Of a stretch of DNA of 64,000 nucleotides, positions 1 to 10,760 are shown one piece after another. Both the position numbers and the translations under genes were made by a program. The notes under the pieces are model-generated. The model was not told the origin of the DNA. It ran no database searches and saw nothing but the letters and a program-made list of their open reading frames with translations. How positions within the stretch are numbered: position 1 is the stretch's first letter; every line of letters starts with the position of its first letter. Source of the DNA: Azolla caroliniana (taxonomy: Eukaryota; Polypodiophyta); assembly GCA_043228905.1 (NCBI GenBank), contig JBHGNT010000003.1, positions 6,696,001 through 6,760,000 of the forward strand. The letters are read 5' to 3'.

Positions 1-1005
1 GAGTTGCTCTTGAGTGCTAGAATCACCATACTCTCCTTCTCCTCTTTCTGGTTTAGGCTCTGATACTACCACATCTATATCACCCGAAGAAGCAAAGAAG
101 AACAGCCGGAGTCTACTACTATCACCCACCTTTTCACACTCTTCTATCATATTCTGCATATCATCATCCGATGTCACAGAAATCAATGCATCAAGATCTT
201 CATTGGGAAGCTGATATTTAAGCCTGAATGGCCCTGTCAAATTAGAACCACTACTAAAGTAGCCGATCAGTTTACTCATAACATCACGAAACGAGGCTTT
301 TCTTGCGACATTCAAGATATGAGTAACTCCTCCTACATATCTGAGCTTCCCATCCATCGGCCGAGGCATGATCTTTCCACCAAAACTACACATTAACTTG
401 ATTTGATTATTGGTCGAAACCTTAAACCTAGCCGAATCAGCATCCACACCACCAATGGAGTTTATTCGAGCGGATGACAGGTCAGAATCGGAATGGGAAC
501 GCAAAGTTGATACTTTTAATGGATCACCATGCTGCTTCCCCTTTACTGCGGTATGATTTTTCTGATTCATAGGGTCTAAGGGATACCCCATTGGATGGGT
601 AGTATCTTCGTGCTCGTGGTGATGATCAAAGGAATTAGAGCTAGGGTTAGAACTTACCTCAGAAAGACGATGTGGTGGCCATGATGCTTTTTTGCTATCC
701 TTACTACGATTTTCTTCATTACCAATGCCATATCCTTCATCGCCATGGCTAATATGCGGAGGAGGACGGACAGGAAGATTCGGGAAGGTGTCGCTGGAGC
801 TGTCTAGGTCAGCGGAGAGGTGCTGCCGTGTGCAGAGATGATAAATTGGGGCAGGACATTCCTGATGGTGGTGGTGGTGGTGGTGACGAGGCAGATGTCG
901 AAGAGGAAGATGAGTATGGTGAGGATGATGATCAGGATATGGGATATGGCGAACCGATGGGGATGAGGAGGGTTCAAGGGGGATATGAGCAGTGGAGAAC
1001 TTCAT
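1..1005 (-). CDS. PB1-domain protein, 5' part (partial)
   Basis: An open frame of 335 codons runs from ATG at 1005-1003 to the window edge, so the C-terminal part lies outside. The N-terminal ~200 residues are low-complexity, rich in His, Pro and Ser, with a run of seven His near residues 39-46. Residues ~201-298 look like a plant PB1 domain: the first strand has the basic pattern IKLMCSFGGKI (Lys203), then a 'MPRP..GKLRYVGG' segment typical of plant PB1 proteins, and an acidic OPCA-like stretch (SDDDMQNMIEECE). Having both lysine and acidic cluster would allow head-to-tail self-association. In plants this domain occurs in PB1-only proteins and upstream of Raf-like kinases; the missing C-terminus decides between them. 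An upstream out-of-frame ATG (1015-1013) gives only a three-codon peptide. No intron is needed within the visible part. Confidence 0.8.
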   Translation of the reverse strand, partial: MKFSTAHIPLEPSSSPSVRHIPYPDHHPHHTHLPLRHLPRHHHHHHHQECPAPIYHLCTRQHLSADLDSSSDTFPNLPVRPPPHISHGDEGYGIGNEENRSKDSKKASWPPHRLSEVSSNPSSNSFDHHHEHEDTTHPMGYPLDPMNQKNHTAVKGKQHGDPLKVSTLRSHSDSDLSSARINSIGGVDADSARFKVSTNNQIKLMCSFGGKIMPRPMDGKLRYVGGVTHILNVARKASFRDVMSKLIGYFSSGSNLTGPFRLKYQLPNEDLDALISVTSDDDMQNMIEECEKVGDSSRLRLFFFASSGDIDVVVSEPKPERGEGEYGDSSTQEQL

Positions 1006-1020
1006 GAGAAGACCATGAAT

Positions 1021-1214
1021 CAGAAGAAGAAGAAGAAGAAGAAGAAGAATGGATTAGGTCAAGCACTGTTCTGTGTGTTTCTGTGTGTGTGCTTTCTTTC
1101 TATTTTATTTTAGAGGGGGGTTATGGCTATGGCGATGGCGAAAGCTCGGGCTGGTTTTTTGCTGCTACTCTGTTCTCTTCCTTCTGAAGAAGAAGAAGAA
1201 GAAGAAGAAGAAGA
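1021..1214 (-). promoter_or_regulatory. GAA/TTC tracts in 5' leader or promoter of the PB1 gene
   Basis: Two purine tracts of repeated GAA on the plus strand (about 1023-1050 and 1184-1214) lie just upstream of the PB1-gene start. Read in the gene's direction they are CTT/TTC tracts, which are common in plant 5' UTRs and core promoters. A regulatory role is inferred from position only. Confidence 0.45.
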
Positions 1215-2535
1215 GTAGAGAGAGGAGAGAGAAATTAAAATTAAATTGGTTTTTAAAAAAACAAAAATCAATTATTGAGATCCCATTTATATTTTCCCAT
1301 TTTCTTTTTAAAATTTATTTGCACGCGATACATAATTTTGTTTTTTTAAAGACACGTAAACCAACCTTTTGATTTGTAATTCTTTTTATTTATCTCAATT
1401 ATCTTAAAATCGTTTTTTATTTTTTGTTCATTCAATTGTTTTTTAAAACTCTTTATTTATTTATTTTTGCCATTTATTTTCACTTATTTTTCCTTTTTTT
1501 CTTGTTTTATTTTCCACGCAATAATTTAGAGACACGTAAAGCTTTATTATTCATATTTTTCTCAATTATGTCGCAATTTCACCTCTTCGTCTTTTCTTAA
1601 TTACAATTTGTAATTGTAAATTCTAGTTCCAATTTTAATTGTAAATTCTAATTTCGATTAATTGTAAATTCTAGTTCCAATTTTAATTGTAAATTCTAAT
1701 TTCGATTAATTGTAAATTCTAGTTCCAATTTTAATTGTAAATTCTAATGCCAATTGTAATTGTAAATTCTAATTTCAATTGTAATTGTAAATTCTAGTTC
1801 CAATTTTAATTGTAAATTCTAATGCCAATTGTAATTGTAAATTCTAATTCTAATTCTAATTTCAAATTTTAATTCTAATTTCTATTTTAATTATAAATCT
1901 AGTGTCAATCCTAATCCTAACTCTAATTTCCATTCTGATTCTAAATTTATATAGTATTTTTAATTGAATTTATTTTCGCGTAAAAAACATCGACATATGT
2001 ATGTACTATATAATATATTATTAATTTAATATTTTAGATATTTATATAATATTTTTATTTGTTTTTTGGAAAAACAAAAAACGTTTTAATTGATTTATTT
2101 TCCCTAAAAAAACATCACATATGTACTGTACTATCTTATTATTATTATTATTATTATTATTGTTTATTGTTATTATTCCTCTTTATCTTTGTTTCTTTTT
2201 CTACCTTTTTTTATTATTATGAGAAATTATTTCCTTAAAGGCTTAAATCGAGATTACTAAAAACAGAACAAAAATAAGAATTTAAAGACCATACCCAGAC
2301 CTTTGGATTGCTATTTACTTTTGGGTGATTTAAACGTGTGTTCCATGTGTGAGGAAATGACAAGCCTTCGGTGTCTCAGTTCCTCTAGATTTTGTTATTA
2401 GGCCCATACGTCCCGAAGAGACATTACAGAGACAGAGACAGAAACAGAAATAGAAACAAACAGATAAACCCTAAACCCAAGAGGCTACGAACGGATGCTT
2501 TGTAAGTCTCCTATGAGGTCAATAGACATGTAGGT
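1215..2535. other. AT-rich intergenic DNA with microsatellites
   Basis: No supportable gene. The stretch is AT-rich with poly-T tracts, the minisatellite listed separately at about 1596-1925, and an ATT trinucleotide run at about 2138-2162. A purine-rich GAGACA/GAAACA stretch followed by a telomere-like AAACCCTAAACCC motif sits at about 2425-2480. Confidence 0.6.
1596..1925. repeat. AT-rich minisatellite
   Basis: About 330 bp of degenerate tandem copies of an 18-20 bp unit built on TTGTAAATTCTA. The units alternate between AGTTCCAATTTTAA, ATTTCGATTAA and ATGCCAATTGTAA variants, giving a higher-order unit of about 48 bp. It decays into TCTAATTC repeats toward 1925. Confidence 0.85.
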
Positions 2536-5500
2536 ATAATATTGATACTAGCTCCCTACCTGGCATCAATCAAGCAACGACAACTAATCACCCATATTTT
2601 GTACATGTTCATGGACAACTTGGTACCTCGAGTTATATATACAAATAACTTTCTCTCTTGCCAATCCAATGCAGGGTGTGTCGATTTAATCAAGGACTTG
2701 CGTGATAGTTATGATGATGTACTACTTGGTCAATCTCTAATCACTGCCAATGACGGGGTTCGGCAAATGTCTGTGCTAGAATAGCTCCTTAGCTTTGAGA
2801 CTGGAATAGGGTCGAGCGAAAGGGGGGAGGGGCGGTGGTCCTTTGCATGCTTATGTTATGAGTGATATGATAGCTTTCAGTTTGGGAGGGGGTGGACGTG
2901 GAAATCATGGCAATCAACTGCCAAACTATATAATTGCACCAACAAGAGTCTCTCATCTTCAATCCATACGAAAATGTACTAGATACAACATGAATCATCA
3001 TCATGGAAGAGGGTTAACAAATACTAACTGCCGAAGGTTGAATCGAGAATCAATGTTTGAGCAACTTATTCTCCTATTATGATCATGGAAATATTATCAA
3101 TAAGACGTGTGGCATAGAAGCTTGACATAAGAAGTGGGAAATCAAATAATGGCTTCGCCTAAATAAGGATGAATATACCATTGAATATTCGATACAAATT
3201 TGAGTTCAAAGAACATCATGAGAACATCTTTGTAATTTGTTGATATTGTCAAGAGTGTTTTCATTTACTTCTTAGGTGCTTACGTATATAATATTTGACT
3301 TTCAGTAAACTCCATAATGTATCGCTCAATTATCGAGATGGTTTTCTATTTAATATTATCCTTGCTTTCCATAATGTCATTTCTTTACTGTCAAGGGTGG
3401 TTTTTGAATTATAACTTTTGACTTATTCATTTCACACCTTCATGAATTGAGCCATATCTTCATCATTGTGTTGTCCACAATTTAAGCCCTATCACGCACA
3501 ATTATTAGCCATTTTATTGTCTCATCGCACTCTCTACCTATTCACCATAATTTATAACGAAGATGATACAAACGAGTATGCGTGCAACACATTGTGTTTC
3601 ACACATGACATCATCTTGTTTCAATTAAGTCATGTACATTACAAATGTCATGCTTAGTTCCCTACATCATTTCCTTAACTGAGTTCAAAAGAAGATTCTC
3701 ATTCGACGAGTAGCGCTCCATGTGTTATTGATGACTTCACTTACAAATAGGTTTTATCTCTGGACTATGCGGGCCATGTTGAAATATATATCAACCACGT
3801 TGCTTTAACATATTGATCAAATGACACGAAAAATTGTATGAAATTCAAGAACATAAAGACATCTTACAATGAACAATATTTTGACTTGCCTTTTGAAGAT
3901 GTAGTGACACGTCCAAATTGTTTTGGACCACAACGTCAATTTATCCAAGCAATTAGACTTTGTTAGTTCTTAACTCTTAATAGGCATTTTTCTTTTCTTT
4001 TCTCGACACTACTTTCTCAGACAACTAGGGTTACCTACATGAAATGAAGAAAATGAATAGTAAGCGAGATATTTTGAGGTAAGGAACCGTGGTGGCATTA
4101 TATATATGGATAACATTTTAAATGAAGTAAAATCAACACGGTTTCTAGCCCAAATTGAACCCAATGCAATAAAGGTTGGCAATTCAAGTCCTCATTGCGA
4201 AAACAATCTTTTTCCTAAAGGACAAGGTTCCAATGAATATTTAGGTGATGAAGTTCCTATTCAATGCCTTCAAATAACTCATGGTGTTTAAGCTTCATTA
4301 TTTCATTGAAGATTCATATATTAATTGTAAATAAAACTAATACAAATAAGGGTTGTACATCGATAGAATCATAGAAACGTGGCAACCATATCAAGAACAT
4401 AATTTGCATGGATCTGACATATGAGCAAAGATTCAAATGGTTGGGTAGCCACACGGGCGAGCAAACCTAACAATAGGAAAGAACCACATTTTTCAACAAA
4501 GCATGTTCCACACATATGATCCCTTGTTCTTTTATGGTCACCTAACCTCAAAAGCTAGGGTATATGTACTAAATGTAGGCTGCATATATATTATTGAACT
4601 GATCCCATTTAATTCACTTTATTCATTTGATGACGCGGATTGCACCTGTTGCCACCTCACTTTTTGGCTTGCAATCACGAATGGTGAGGAGTTGGAACAT
4701 TAGTAGGAGCCTCGTTCCTAGAGATAGTGTGCGTACATACATACATATATTCATATATACATACATACATACAACATCAAGGATAGTTTTATAAACCAAA
4801 ATAGACGAATTATATCACATGTTGTTCAATATAAAAAAACACAATTGCCCACATCAATATGGATCATGAAAGAAAACATACATAGGGGCTGATGTCTACA
4901 TTGACCATGTAGTGTAACTATTTTCTTCGTGAATTCCTGAATTTATACATGCATGTTTCCTTTCATACATATTCATTCTTATTGTGTTTGCCTTCAAGAA
5001 ATAGCTATTGGTGGGAAGAAAACATGAAAAAATAACAATGTGCATTATTCTCGACATGATGTTTAATTTCATCGAGATGCAAGCTTTCGTCACTACTATT
5101 CTTGTGTTTCACGATTGATTAAATCCATTAGAAAGGTTTTTGAGTTTATGCTCATCACGAATAACCTTTCACATCAATAACAAATTGCATCGAGGAATAT
5201 GCAAAGGTATGACAATCAATAGATATTTACCACAATTTAATCCTTTTGTATTTGACTTATGTTCTTATAACTTATATAATTCATCGCACAAAAGAGAAAA
5301 TGAAAAACATTAAACTATTTAAAGAAATTATTTATCAATTGATTGATTTGCTTATTCTTTCTCATTGTCTTCCATGTAACGACCTGTGTCTTTTGTTATG
5401 TAAATTTTGTCTCGTATGAATCCCTTGTCACCACAATATCTAAATGTGGGGCCATGTGAACATTAATTTGCCTTGTTTTTTTGAAACAAAACACCTTTAT

Positions 5501-6062
5501 ATTGATTGGATCCAACACAAGGACGTCTGATTTCTTCTTGCGTAATTGCATTATATGCATCCCTTTTAGAATTCGGAAAGACCCGTTGATATTGATTTTT
5601 TTGTTTTAAGCTCCTTTCGTGATTTCCAATGAACATTAAAAGCGATAAAGAGTATGAGATAAATCTCGTTACATGTATTTGTTATCAAATATGATTATTC
5701 TCCCATTGGTGAAGAGTATATTTTTATCAAGATCCTATATATGATTCTCATGTTTGGTACACGTCTCCAACATCCCTCGATGATATGTGACCACAAGAAA
5801 ACATCGTGAAATTATCAATTGATAGTATCTAAAGTTTTTTTTTTAACATGGAGGGGACTTAGTGATTCTATTCAACTACACGATATTGGGCAACGATAGT
5901 ACGTATAATTTCTACATTAATTAATTTGATATATTATATGATCTTCAATCTCTTACTTCCGTGTATGTTATTAAGTTATTTGGATAGATAAATGAATACA
6001 CCTTAGATGCAACAATAATCTCTCTCTTTTTTGGTTAAAACATGCGATATATTAGTAGAAAT
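2536..6062. other. Long region with no recognisable gene
   Basis: Only short ORFs (80 codons or fewer) occur, and none has a domain I recognise. Phrases near 2542-3080 and 4106-4290 read like decayed coding sequence but contain many stops, so this may be an old mobile-element relic. A CATA microsatellite lies at about 4732-4772. I see no RNA gene here. Confidence 0.4.
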
Positions 6063-6478
6063 TGTTGGGAAATCGGTCCCTCTGAATGGGATCCGGTGAT
6101 GAATGAAGAGGACCTAGTGAGAACCGGAAGAGATGCGGAAACCGGAGGAGAGCCGGTGAGAACCAGAAGAGAAGACATATTTGTAAATATGTTTTGAGTA
6201 AGCCTATTGAGGCTATAATTGTAAATAGCCCTAAGTTCATATAAGTATAAATATGACTTAGGGCAATCACTTTAGTGTGACGTAGGAGAGTGTGTGGTTG
6301 TAATTGTTGTACAATAAGCGTGCGTGTGCGTGCGTGCGTGCGTGATATAGAGTGATACTCTGTTGTAACCGCCACGTTGCGAAGAAACAAAGCTCGAGGT
6401 CGTTGCCTCAGAGTCTCTGATTGTACCCTCTTTTCTTCATAGTGATAGTTTGGAGTCTGTGGGATCCCGTGTTTTTTC
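6063..6478 (+). repeat. LTR-C remnant, left part (interrupted by Copia-A)
   Basis: Begins TGTTGGGAAATCGGTCCCTC and is clearly related to the Copia-B LTR read on the plus strand: same 5' end, same TATA segment (GTATAAATATGACTTAGGGC), same downstream block ending in CCCGTGGTTTTTTCCC. The LTR is cut at 6478 by Copia-A and resumes at 24296 with exact homology continuity. The last five bases (TTTTC, 6474-6478) are the target duplication. No matching duplication was found at the outer LTR-C ends, so whether it is a solo LTR or part of a lost element is unknown. Confidence 0.8.
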
Positions 6479-6876
6479 TGTTGAGAGACAAGCTCAACAT
6501 CGGCCGGATCGGCTGAAGAAGCCGAGGACCGGATTGGTTGGGACCGATCGGTTAGGCCGAGTGCGTAAACCGGGAGGCCGTTAGGAAAGATATTCCGTGA
6601 GGAATATATTTGGGAGTTAGTGTAGGAGCTCTTAAAGAGCATTGAAGTACGGTCAGTACTTCGGTCAGTCCTTCGAGGACTTGTATTAAAGTGTTCATAG
6701 AACACACATATGTATATAGCGTTGTATCGAGATTGAGTGAGTTGTTGAATATAGTTCTTGTGTTTTCTCTCTCTGTCTCTCCCGCGTATACTGCGTAAGC
6801 TCAAGCTCTCCATTAAACCTGAGTGTTCTTCCTTCTGTTCTATCTTTATACTTGCTTCCGCACGCTACTTTCTACA
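6479..6876 (+). repeat. Copia-A 5' LTR (398 bp)
   Basis: Starts TGTTGAG, ends TTTCTACA, followed at once by the PBS. It contains seven consecutive short inverted repeats: 6479-6499 (7-bp arms), 6509-6525, 6590-6607 (7-bp arms), 6628-6640, 6644-6662 (7-bp arms), 6667-6681 and 6691-6705. All are intact in the 3' LTR except the second, where one arm carries a G-to-A change. Confidence 0.95.
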
Positions 6877-6888
6877 TGGTATCAGAGC
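6877..6888 (+). other. Copia-A primer-binding site
   Basis: TGGTATCAGAGC immediately follows the LTR. This is the usual plant copia site complementary to the 3' end of initiator-Met tRNA. Confidence 0.95.
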
Positions 6889-6939
6889 GAGAGGGTTGAG
6901 AACCTCTCTGCAGCCGACACAGCTTGACGAAGAAGAACG

Positions 6940-8653
6940 ATGGATAGAGGCATGGCGAGCTCGCTTCTAATAGAGAAGCTCGACAGAACCAACTACGCGT
7001 CTTGGTCCTACAAGATGCACCAGTACCTGCTCGGGCACGACTACTGGATTTATGTTGAAGGAGCTAATGACGCGGCACCCGAATCGACACACAAAGACTT
7101 CCCGTCATGGGAGCAATCGGCGAGCAGGGTATTATACTGCTTCGTGTCGTGTGTGGGCGAACAACTATTGAGCTATGTTCGGGATGCAAAGACGCCGAAG
7201 GGTGCGTGGGAAAATCTGAAGAAGATTTTCGCCGCGAGCACCATAGCCAGGAAGCTTCAGCTCCGATAGGAGTTGAGCAACCTACGACAACGCGACTTGT
7301 CGGTGGCGGACTATACCTCGAAGATCAAGGATATTTGCGACTCCCTTGCCTCCATAGAGGTGAACATCGAGGAGAGCGAGATGGTTCAGATCTGTCTCGG
7401 AGGTTTGGCGTCGAAGTTCGGAGCGTTCCGAACGGCTGTGTGTACCCGGGAGAATACAGTCAATGCTCCTGGTAGAGGAGAACCACGCGGGTGCGTCTAC
7501 AAGCACGCACACTGACAGTAGAATGTTGTACACGGAGGGAGATAGGCCTCGTGGACGTGGAGGACGAGGCAAGTCAGCGCGCAATGGAGGCGGCCGACGA
7601 GATCAAGGAAGAAGGCACCAAACTGATGTCGACAACAACTCTGGATCCTCCGGAAACAGGGGGAGTCGAAGCGATGAGAACCGGCAAGGGAAGGCCATCG
7701 CGGAGTGCTGGTACTGTGGCAAGAAAGGCCACAGGGAAAGTGAGTGCTGGAAGAAGCGGGCCGATTCGGAGAGAACCGGTTCCGGAAACGGCTCCAGACA
7801 TACCGACAAGGGAAATCGGCAGCGATCGCACTACGCCGAAGACTCCGGGAGAGTTGGAGAAGGGTCTGCCTTCGTGACGAGACACGAAGCAAACTCAATG
7901 AAACAGAGCACCCCGAGATCGGACGAGGTGTGGTACGTAGACTCCGGCGCGTCAAACCACATGACGAGCCATAAGGAGTGGTTCTCGTACCTTGAAAAAC
8001 CGATACAACCTGGAGTAGTCGCAACAGGAGACGACACTCCGCATCCGATCGCGAATGTCGGAGAAGTTCCCCTTAGCCATGTCGGGCAGAGAGGGAAACT
8101 CATGAACGTGCTGCACGTCCCGACAATCACGAAAAACTTGGTCTCGGTCGGACAGATCGTCGGCCAAGGGATGGAGGTTCGGTTTACACACCTCGGGTGC
8201 TTCATTGAGGAATAAGGCCGTGTGATTGCGCAAGGGCGCAGAGACGGGAGGATGTTCATCCTCGATTCCACTGACGGCGGCACCGCAATGTTCGCGAAGG
8301 GACAAAAAACCGAGTCGAACATCGACTTGTGGCACAAGCGGATAGGCCACATCAACCACCAATGGCTTCAAGATCTGCAATCGAAACAGGTAGTGTTCGG
8401 ATTGCCCAAATTTAGTGGCCGAAAGGCACAAATTTGTGAAGCCTGCCAGCTCGGGAAGCAACACCGACTTCCCTTCCCCAACGAGCGAAACCGGAGCCGG
8501 AACAAGCTCGACCTTATACACTCCGATGTATGGGGGCCGGCACAAAACGTTAGTCTTGGCGGGAGCCGATATTTCGTCTCCTTCATCGACGACCACACGC
8601 GGCACACGTGGATCTACCTCATTGAGAGGAAGAGCGAAGTCTTCGACTGCTTT
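6940..8653 (+). pseudogene. Copia-A gag-protease-integrase N-terminal half (broken)
   Basis: From ATG 6940 the frame encodes a copia Gag, with a UBN2-like core around EKLDRTNYASWSYKMHQYL. A TAG at 7267-7269 interrupts it. Near 7455-7463 the frame changes just before a QSMLLVEENH block, which looks like a small deletion. The next frame holds a CCHC knuckle (CWYCGKKGHRESEC), the protease signature WYVDSGASNHM, a TAA at 8213-8215, the GAG-pre-integrase segment (LWHKRIGHIN..CEACQLGKQ) and the first integrase Asp (LIHSDVWG). Coding stops at 8653 because Copia-D is inserted there. It resumes in frame at 20811. Non-functional as read; the family would encode one polyprotein. Confidence 0.9.
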
Positions 8654-8956
8654 TGTCGAATACAAGTGTATAATGGACGTATTCACACTATCCCTTTGTA
8701 TAGATCAAGTTTGGGCCATTTGTGTAATTAGCATAAATGGTAGTTGCCCTAAGTCGGTCACTATATATAGTGACCTTGTAACCTTTTTGTAAGGTTGGTT
8801 GTATTATTGTTTCTATTGAATAGAAAGAGTCTTTTGTGCCTCCTCTCTCTCTCTCTCTCTATCTCTGTGCACGATCTTCGATTCTGTCATACGTAGGTAT
8901 TCAAACTCGAATCGAATGCTTCTTGATCTTCCGCATTGACGGCCTTGTCTTCAACA
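8654..8956 (+). repeat. Copia-D 5' LTR
   Basis: Starts TGTCGAATACAAG, ends CTTCAACA. The TATA region sits in the centre of a perfect 20-bp palindrome, GGTCACTATATATAGTGACC, at 8756-8775. A CT-rich run follows at about 8838-8860. Confidence 0.95.
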
Positions 8957-8958
8957 TC

Positions 8959-8970
8959 TGGTATCAGAGC
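8959..8970 (+). other. Copia-D primer-binding site (first copy)
   Basis: TGGTATCAGAGC two bases after the LTR, matching initiator-Met tRNA. A second copy at 10066-10077 belongs to the duplicated segment. Confidence 0.92.
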
Positions 8971-9169
8971 CTGCACAGTATTCGGTCCTTCAACCCGCTG
9001 TCGGCCGTCGTCTCAGCCTGCACAACATTCGGTTTCTTGCGTCATTCGAAGAAGAGAGAAGAAGAAGAAAAACGAGGCTTGCATCTCATCGCGTTAGATC
9101 ATCTTCGCTTGGAGTAAGCCAGCCGGTTGTACTCTGTTCCTTATGATCGTAACCGCTCGAGGTGAAATC

Positions 9170-9804
9170 TGTTGGGATTTCGGTCCCTCCGGATGGGATG
9201 TCCGGAGATGAATGACGGCAAGCCCGGTTGCGGTTACGAAGCCGGATGATGAAGACCCCGGCTACGGAGCCGGATGATGAAGACCCCGGTTACGGAGCCG
9301 GATGACGAATGTACCCGGAGAGAGATCCGGATGCGGAGACATATTTATGAATATGTCTGCCAAGAGCCCTTGAGGCTATATTTGTAAATAGCCCGAAAGT
9401 CATATGTGTATAAATATGACTTAGGGCAAACAGTTGTTGTTGTTGCTCATTTTCTGTTTTCCACTAAGAGGGAGCGAAGTGAGAGCAGCCGAGAGAGAGT
9501 GAGAGAGAAGGAGGAAGGAAGAGGTCGACGCCTCTGTGTAATACCGCCGCCTGTGGCGAGGACAACGAGCTCAAGGTCGTCGCCTTGCAGCTCGCCATTG
9601 TACATTCCCGCGTATAGTGATAGTTGGAGTCTTGCACTCCCGTGGTTTTTTTCCCATTTAGGGTTTTCCACGTAAAACATCCAGTGTGCCCTTCTCTCTA
9701 TTGTTTTTCGTGCATTGTTGTATTTCCCGTTTTCTGTGAATCGATCCTGTTCCTCGGTTGTGGCCGAGCACGGAATTTCGACAAAGACACGGAATTTCGA
9801 CAAA
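9170..9804 (+). repeat. Copia-B-like LTR inside the Copia-D leader
   Basis: Begins TGTTGGGATTTCGGTCCCTC and follows the Copia-B LTR (plus-strand sense) through its CCGG-hairpin section, TATA box and GGTTGTGGCCGAGC end, then diverges. The 3' end carries a 19-bp unit (CACGGAATTTCGACAAAGA) twice in tandem at 9769-9805. No target duplication flanks it, and it lies between two copies of a 472-bp Copia-D segment, so this is not a simple solo-LTR insertion. Confidence 0.85.
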
Positions 9805-10276
9805 GTATAGATCAAGTTTGGGCCATTTGTGTAATTAGCATAAATGGTAGTTGCCCTAAGTCGGTCACTATATATAGTGACCTTGTAACCTTTTTGTAAG
9901 GTTGGTTGTATTATTGTTTCTATTGAATAGAAAGAGTCTTTTGTGCCTCCTCTCTCTCTCTCTCTCTATCTCTGTGCACGATCTTCGATTCTGTCATACG
10001 TAGGTATTCAAACTCGAATCGAATGCTTCTTGATCTTCCGCATTGACGGCCTTGTCTTCAACATCTGGTATCAGAGCCTGCACAGTATTCGGTCCTTCAA
10101 CCCGCTGTCGGCCGTCGTCTCAGCCTGCACAACATTCGGTTTCTTGCGTCATTCGAAGAAGAGAGAAGAAGAAGAAAAACGAGGCTTGCATCTCATCGCG
10201 TTAGATCATCTTCGCTTGGAGTAAGCCAGCCGGTTGTACTCTGTTCCTTGTGATCGTAACCGCTCGAGGTGAAATC
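9805..10276 (+). repeat. Second copy of 472-bp Copia-D LTR/leader segment
   Basis: Colinear with 8698-9169 over 472 bp. It covers the LTR from base 45 to its end (10063), the PBS and the leader down to GAGGTGAAATC. I noticed only one difference (CTTATGATCG versus CTTGTGATCG). Downstream sequence then continues into the normal leader. Confidence 0.92.
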
Positions 10277-10760
10277 CCCTTGTGCAACATTGACACGATC
10301 GTGCTCCACTCGGTTAAACGGCATCCGAAGAGGTCATCAAACGCTGCTCGCCGCTCATTGTAACCACTCGGCGCAGATCGGTCTCAAGACAACAACCCAA
10401 ATTCGTGCTTCATCCGGCTGATCGACATTTGGGAGGATCAGTTGGATCCGTCTCTCTCGTCGCTGCAGTCACCCGAAGCAGAATCGGTCCAGACAATCGG
10501 TTTCAATAATCGGTATTTGGCATATATATTCGGAAGCGAACCGGGCTCACTCCGACTCGGCAACATTCGGGAAGACCAGTCGGTTCTGTCCCTCAAGTTA
10601 CCGGAGTCAATTCGAGCAAGTTCAACAATACATATATCCGAAGCCGAACCGACTCGGGTTCAAATCCGACTAGAACGATATCGGGTGAGCCAACCGGCTG
10701 CACTCCAACAAGGTTCGTAGTCAACTCCGAACCGAGCTTCGTCAACCGAAACCAAATTTG
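10277..10760 (+). other. Copia-D untranslated leader
   Basis: Rich in CGG/TCGG, no supportable gene. It leads to the gag ATG at 10761. A short open frame at 10442-10720 has no recognisable content. Confidence 0.6.

Noticed and set aside
14-214. 66-codon plus-strand ORF
   Set aside because: Antisense to the PB1 domain coding sequence; no independent support.
2542-4291. Short ORFs as possible small genes
   Set aside because: No recognised domain, no splice-consistent assembly, and surrounding frames full of stops.
6052-6813. 253-codon minus-strand ORF
   Set aside because: Runs across LTR-C and the Copia-A LTR on the antisense side; no domain, and it recurs in the other LTR copy only because the LTR recurs.
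8836-10224. Identical 93-codon ORFs at 8836 and 9943
   Set aside because: They are the LTR/leader of Copia-D and its 472-bp duplicate, starting in a CT microsatellite; not a gene.
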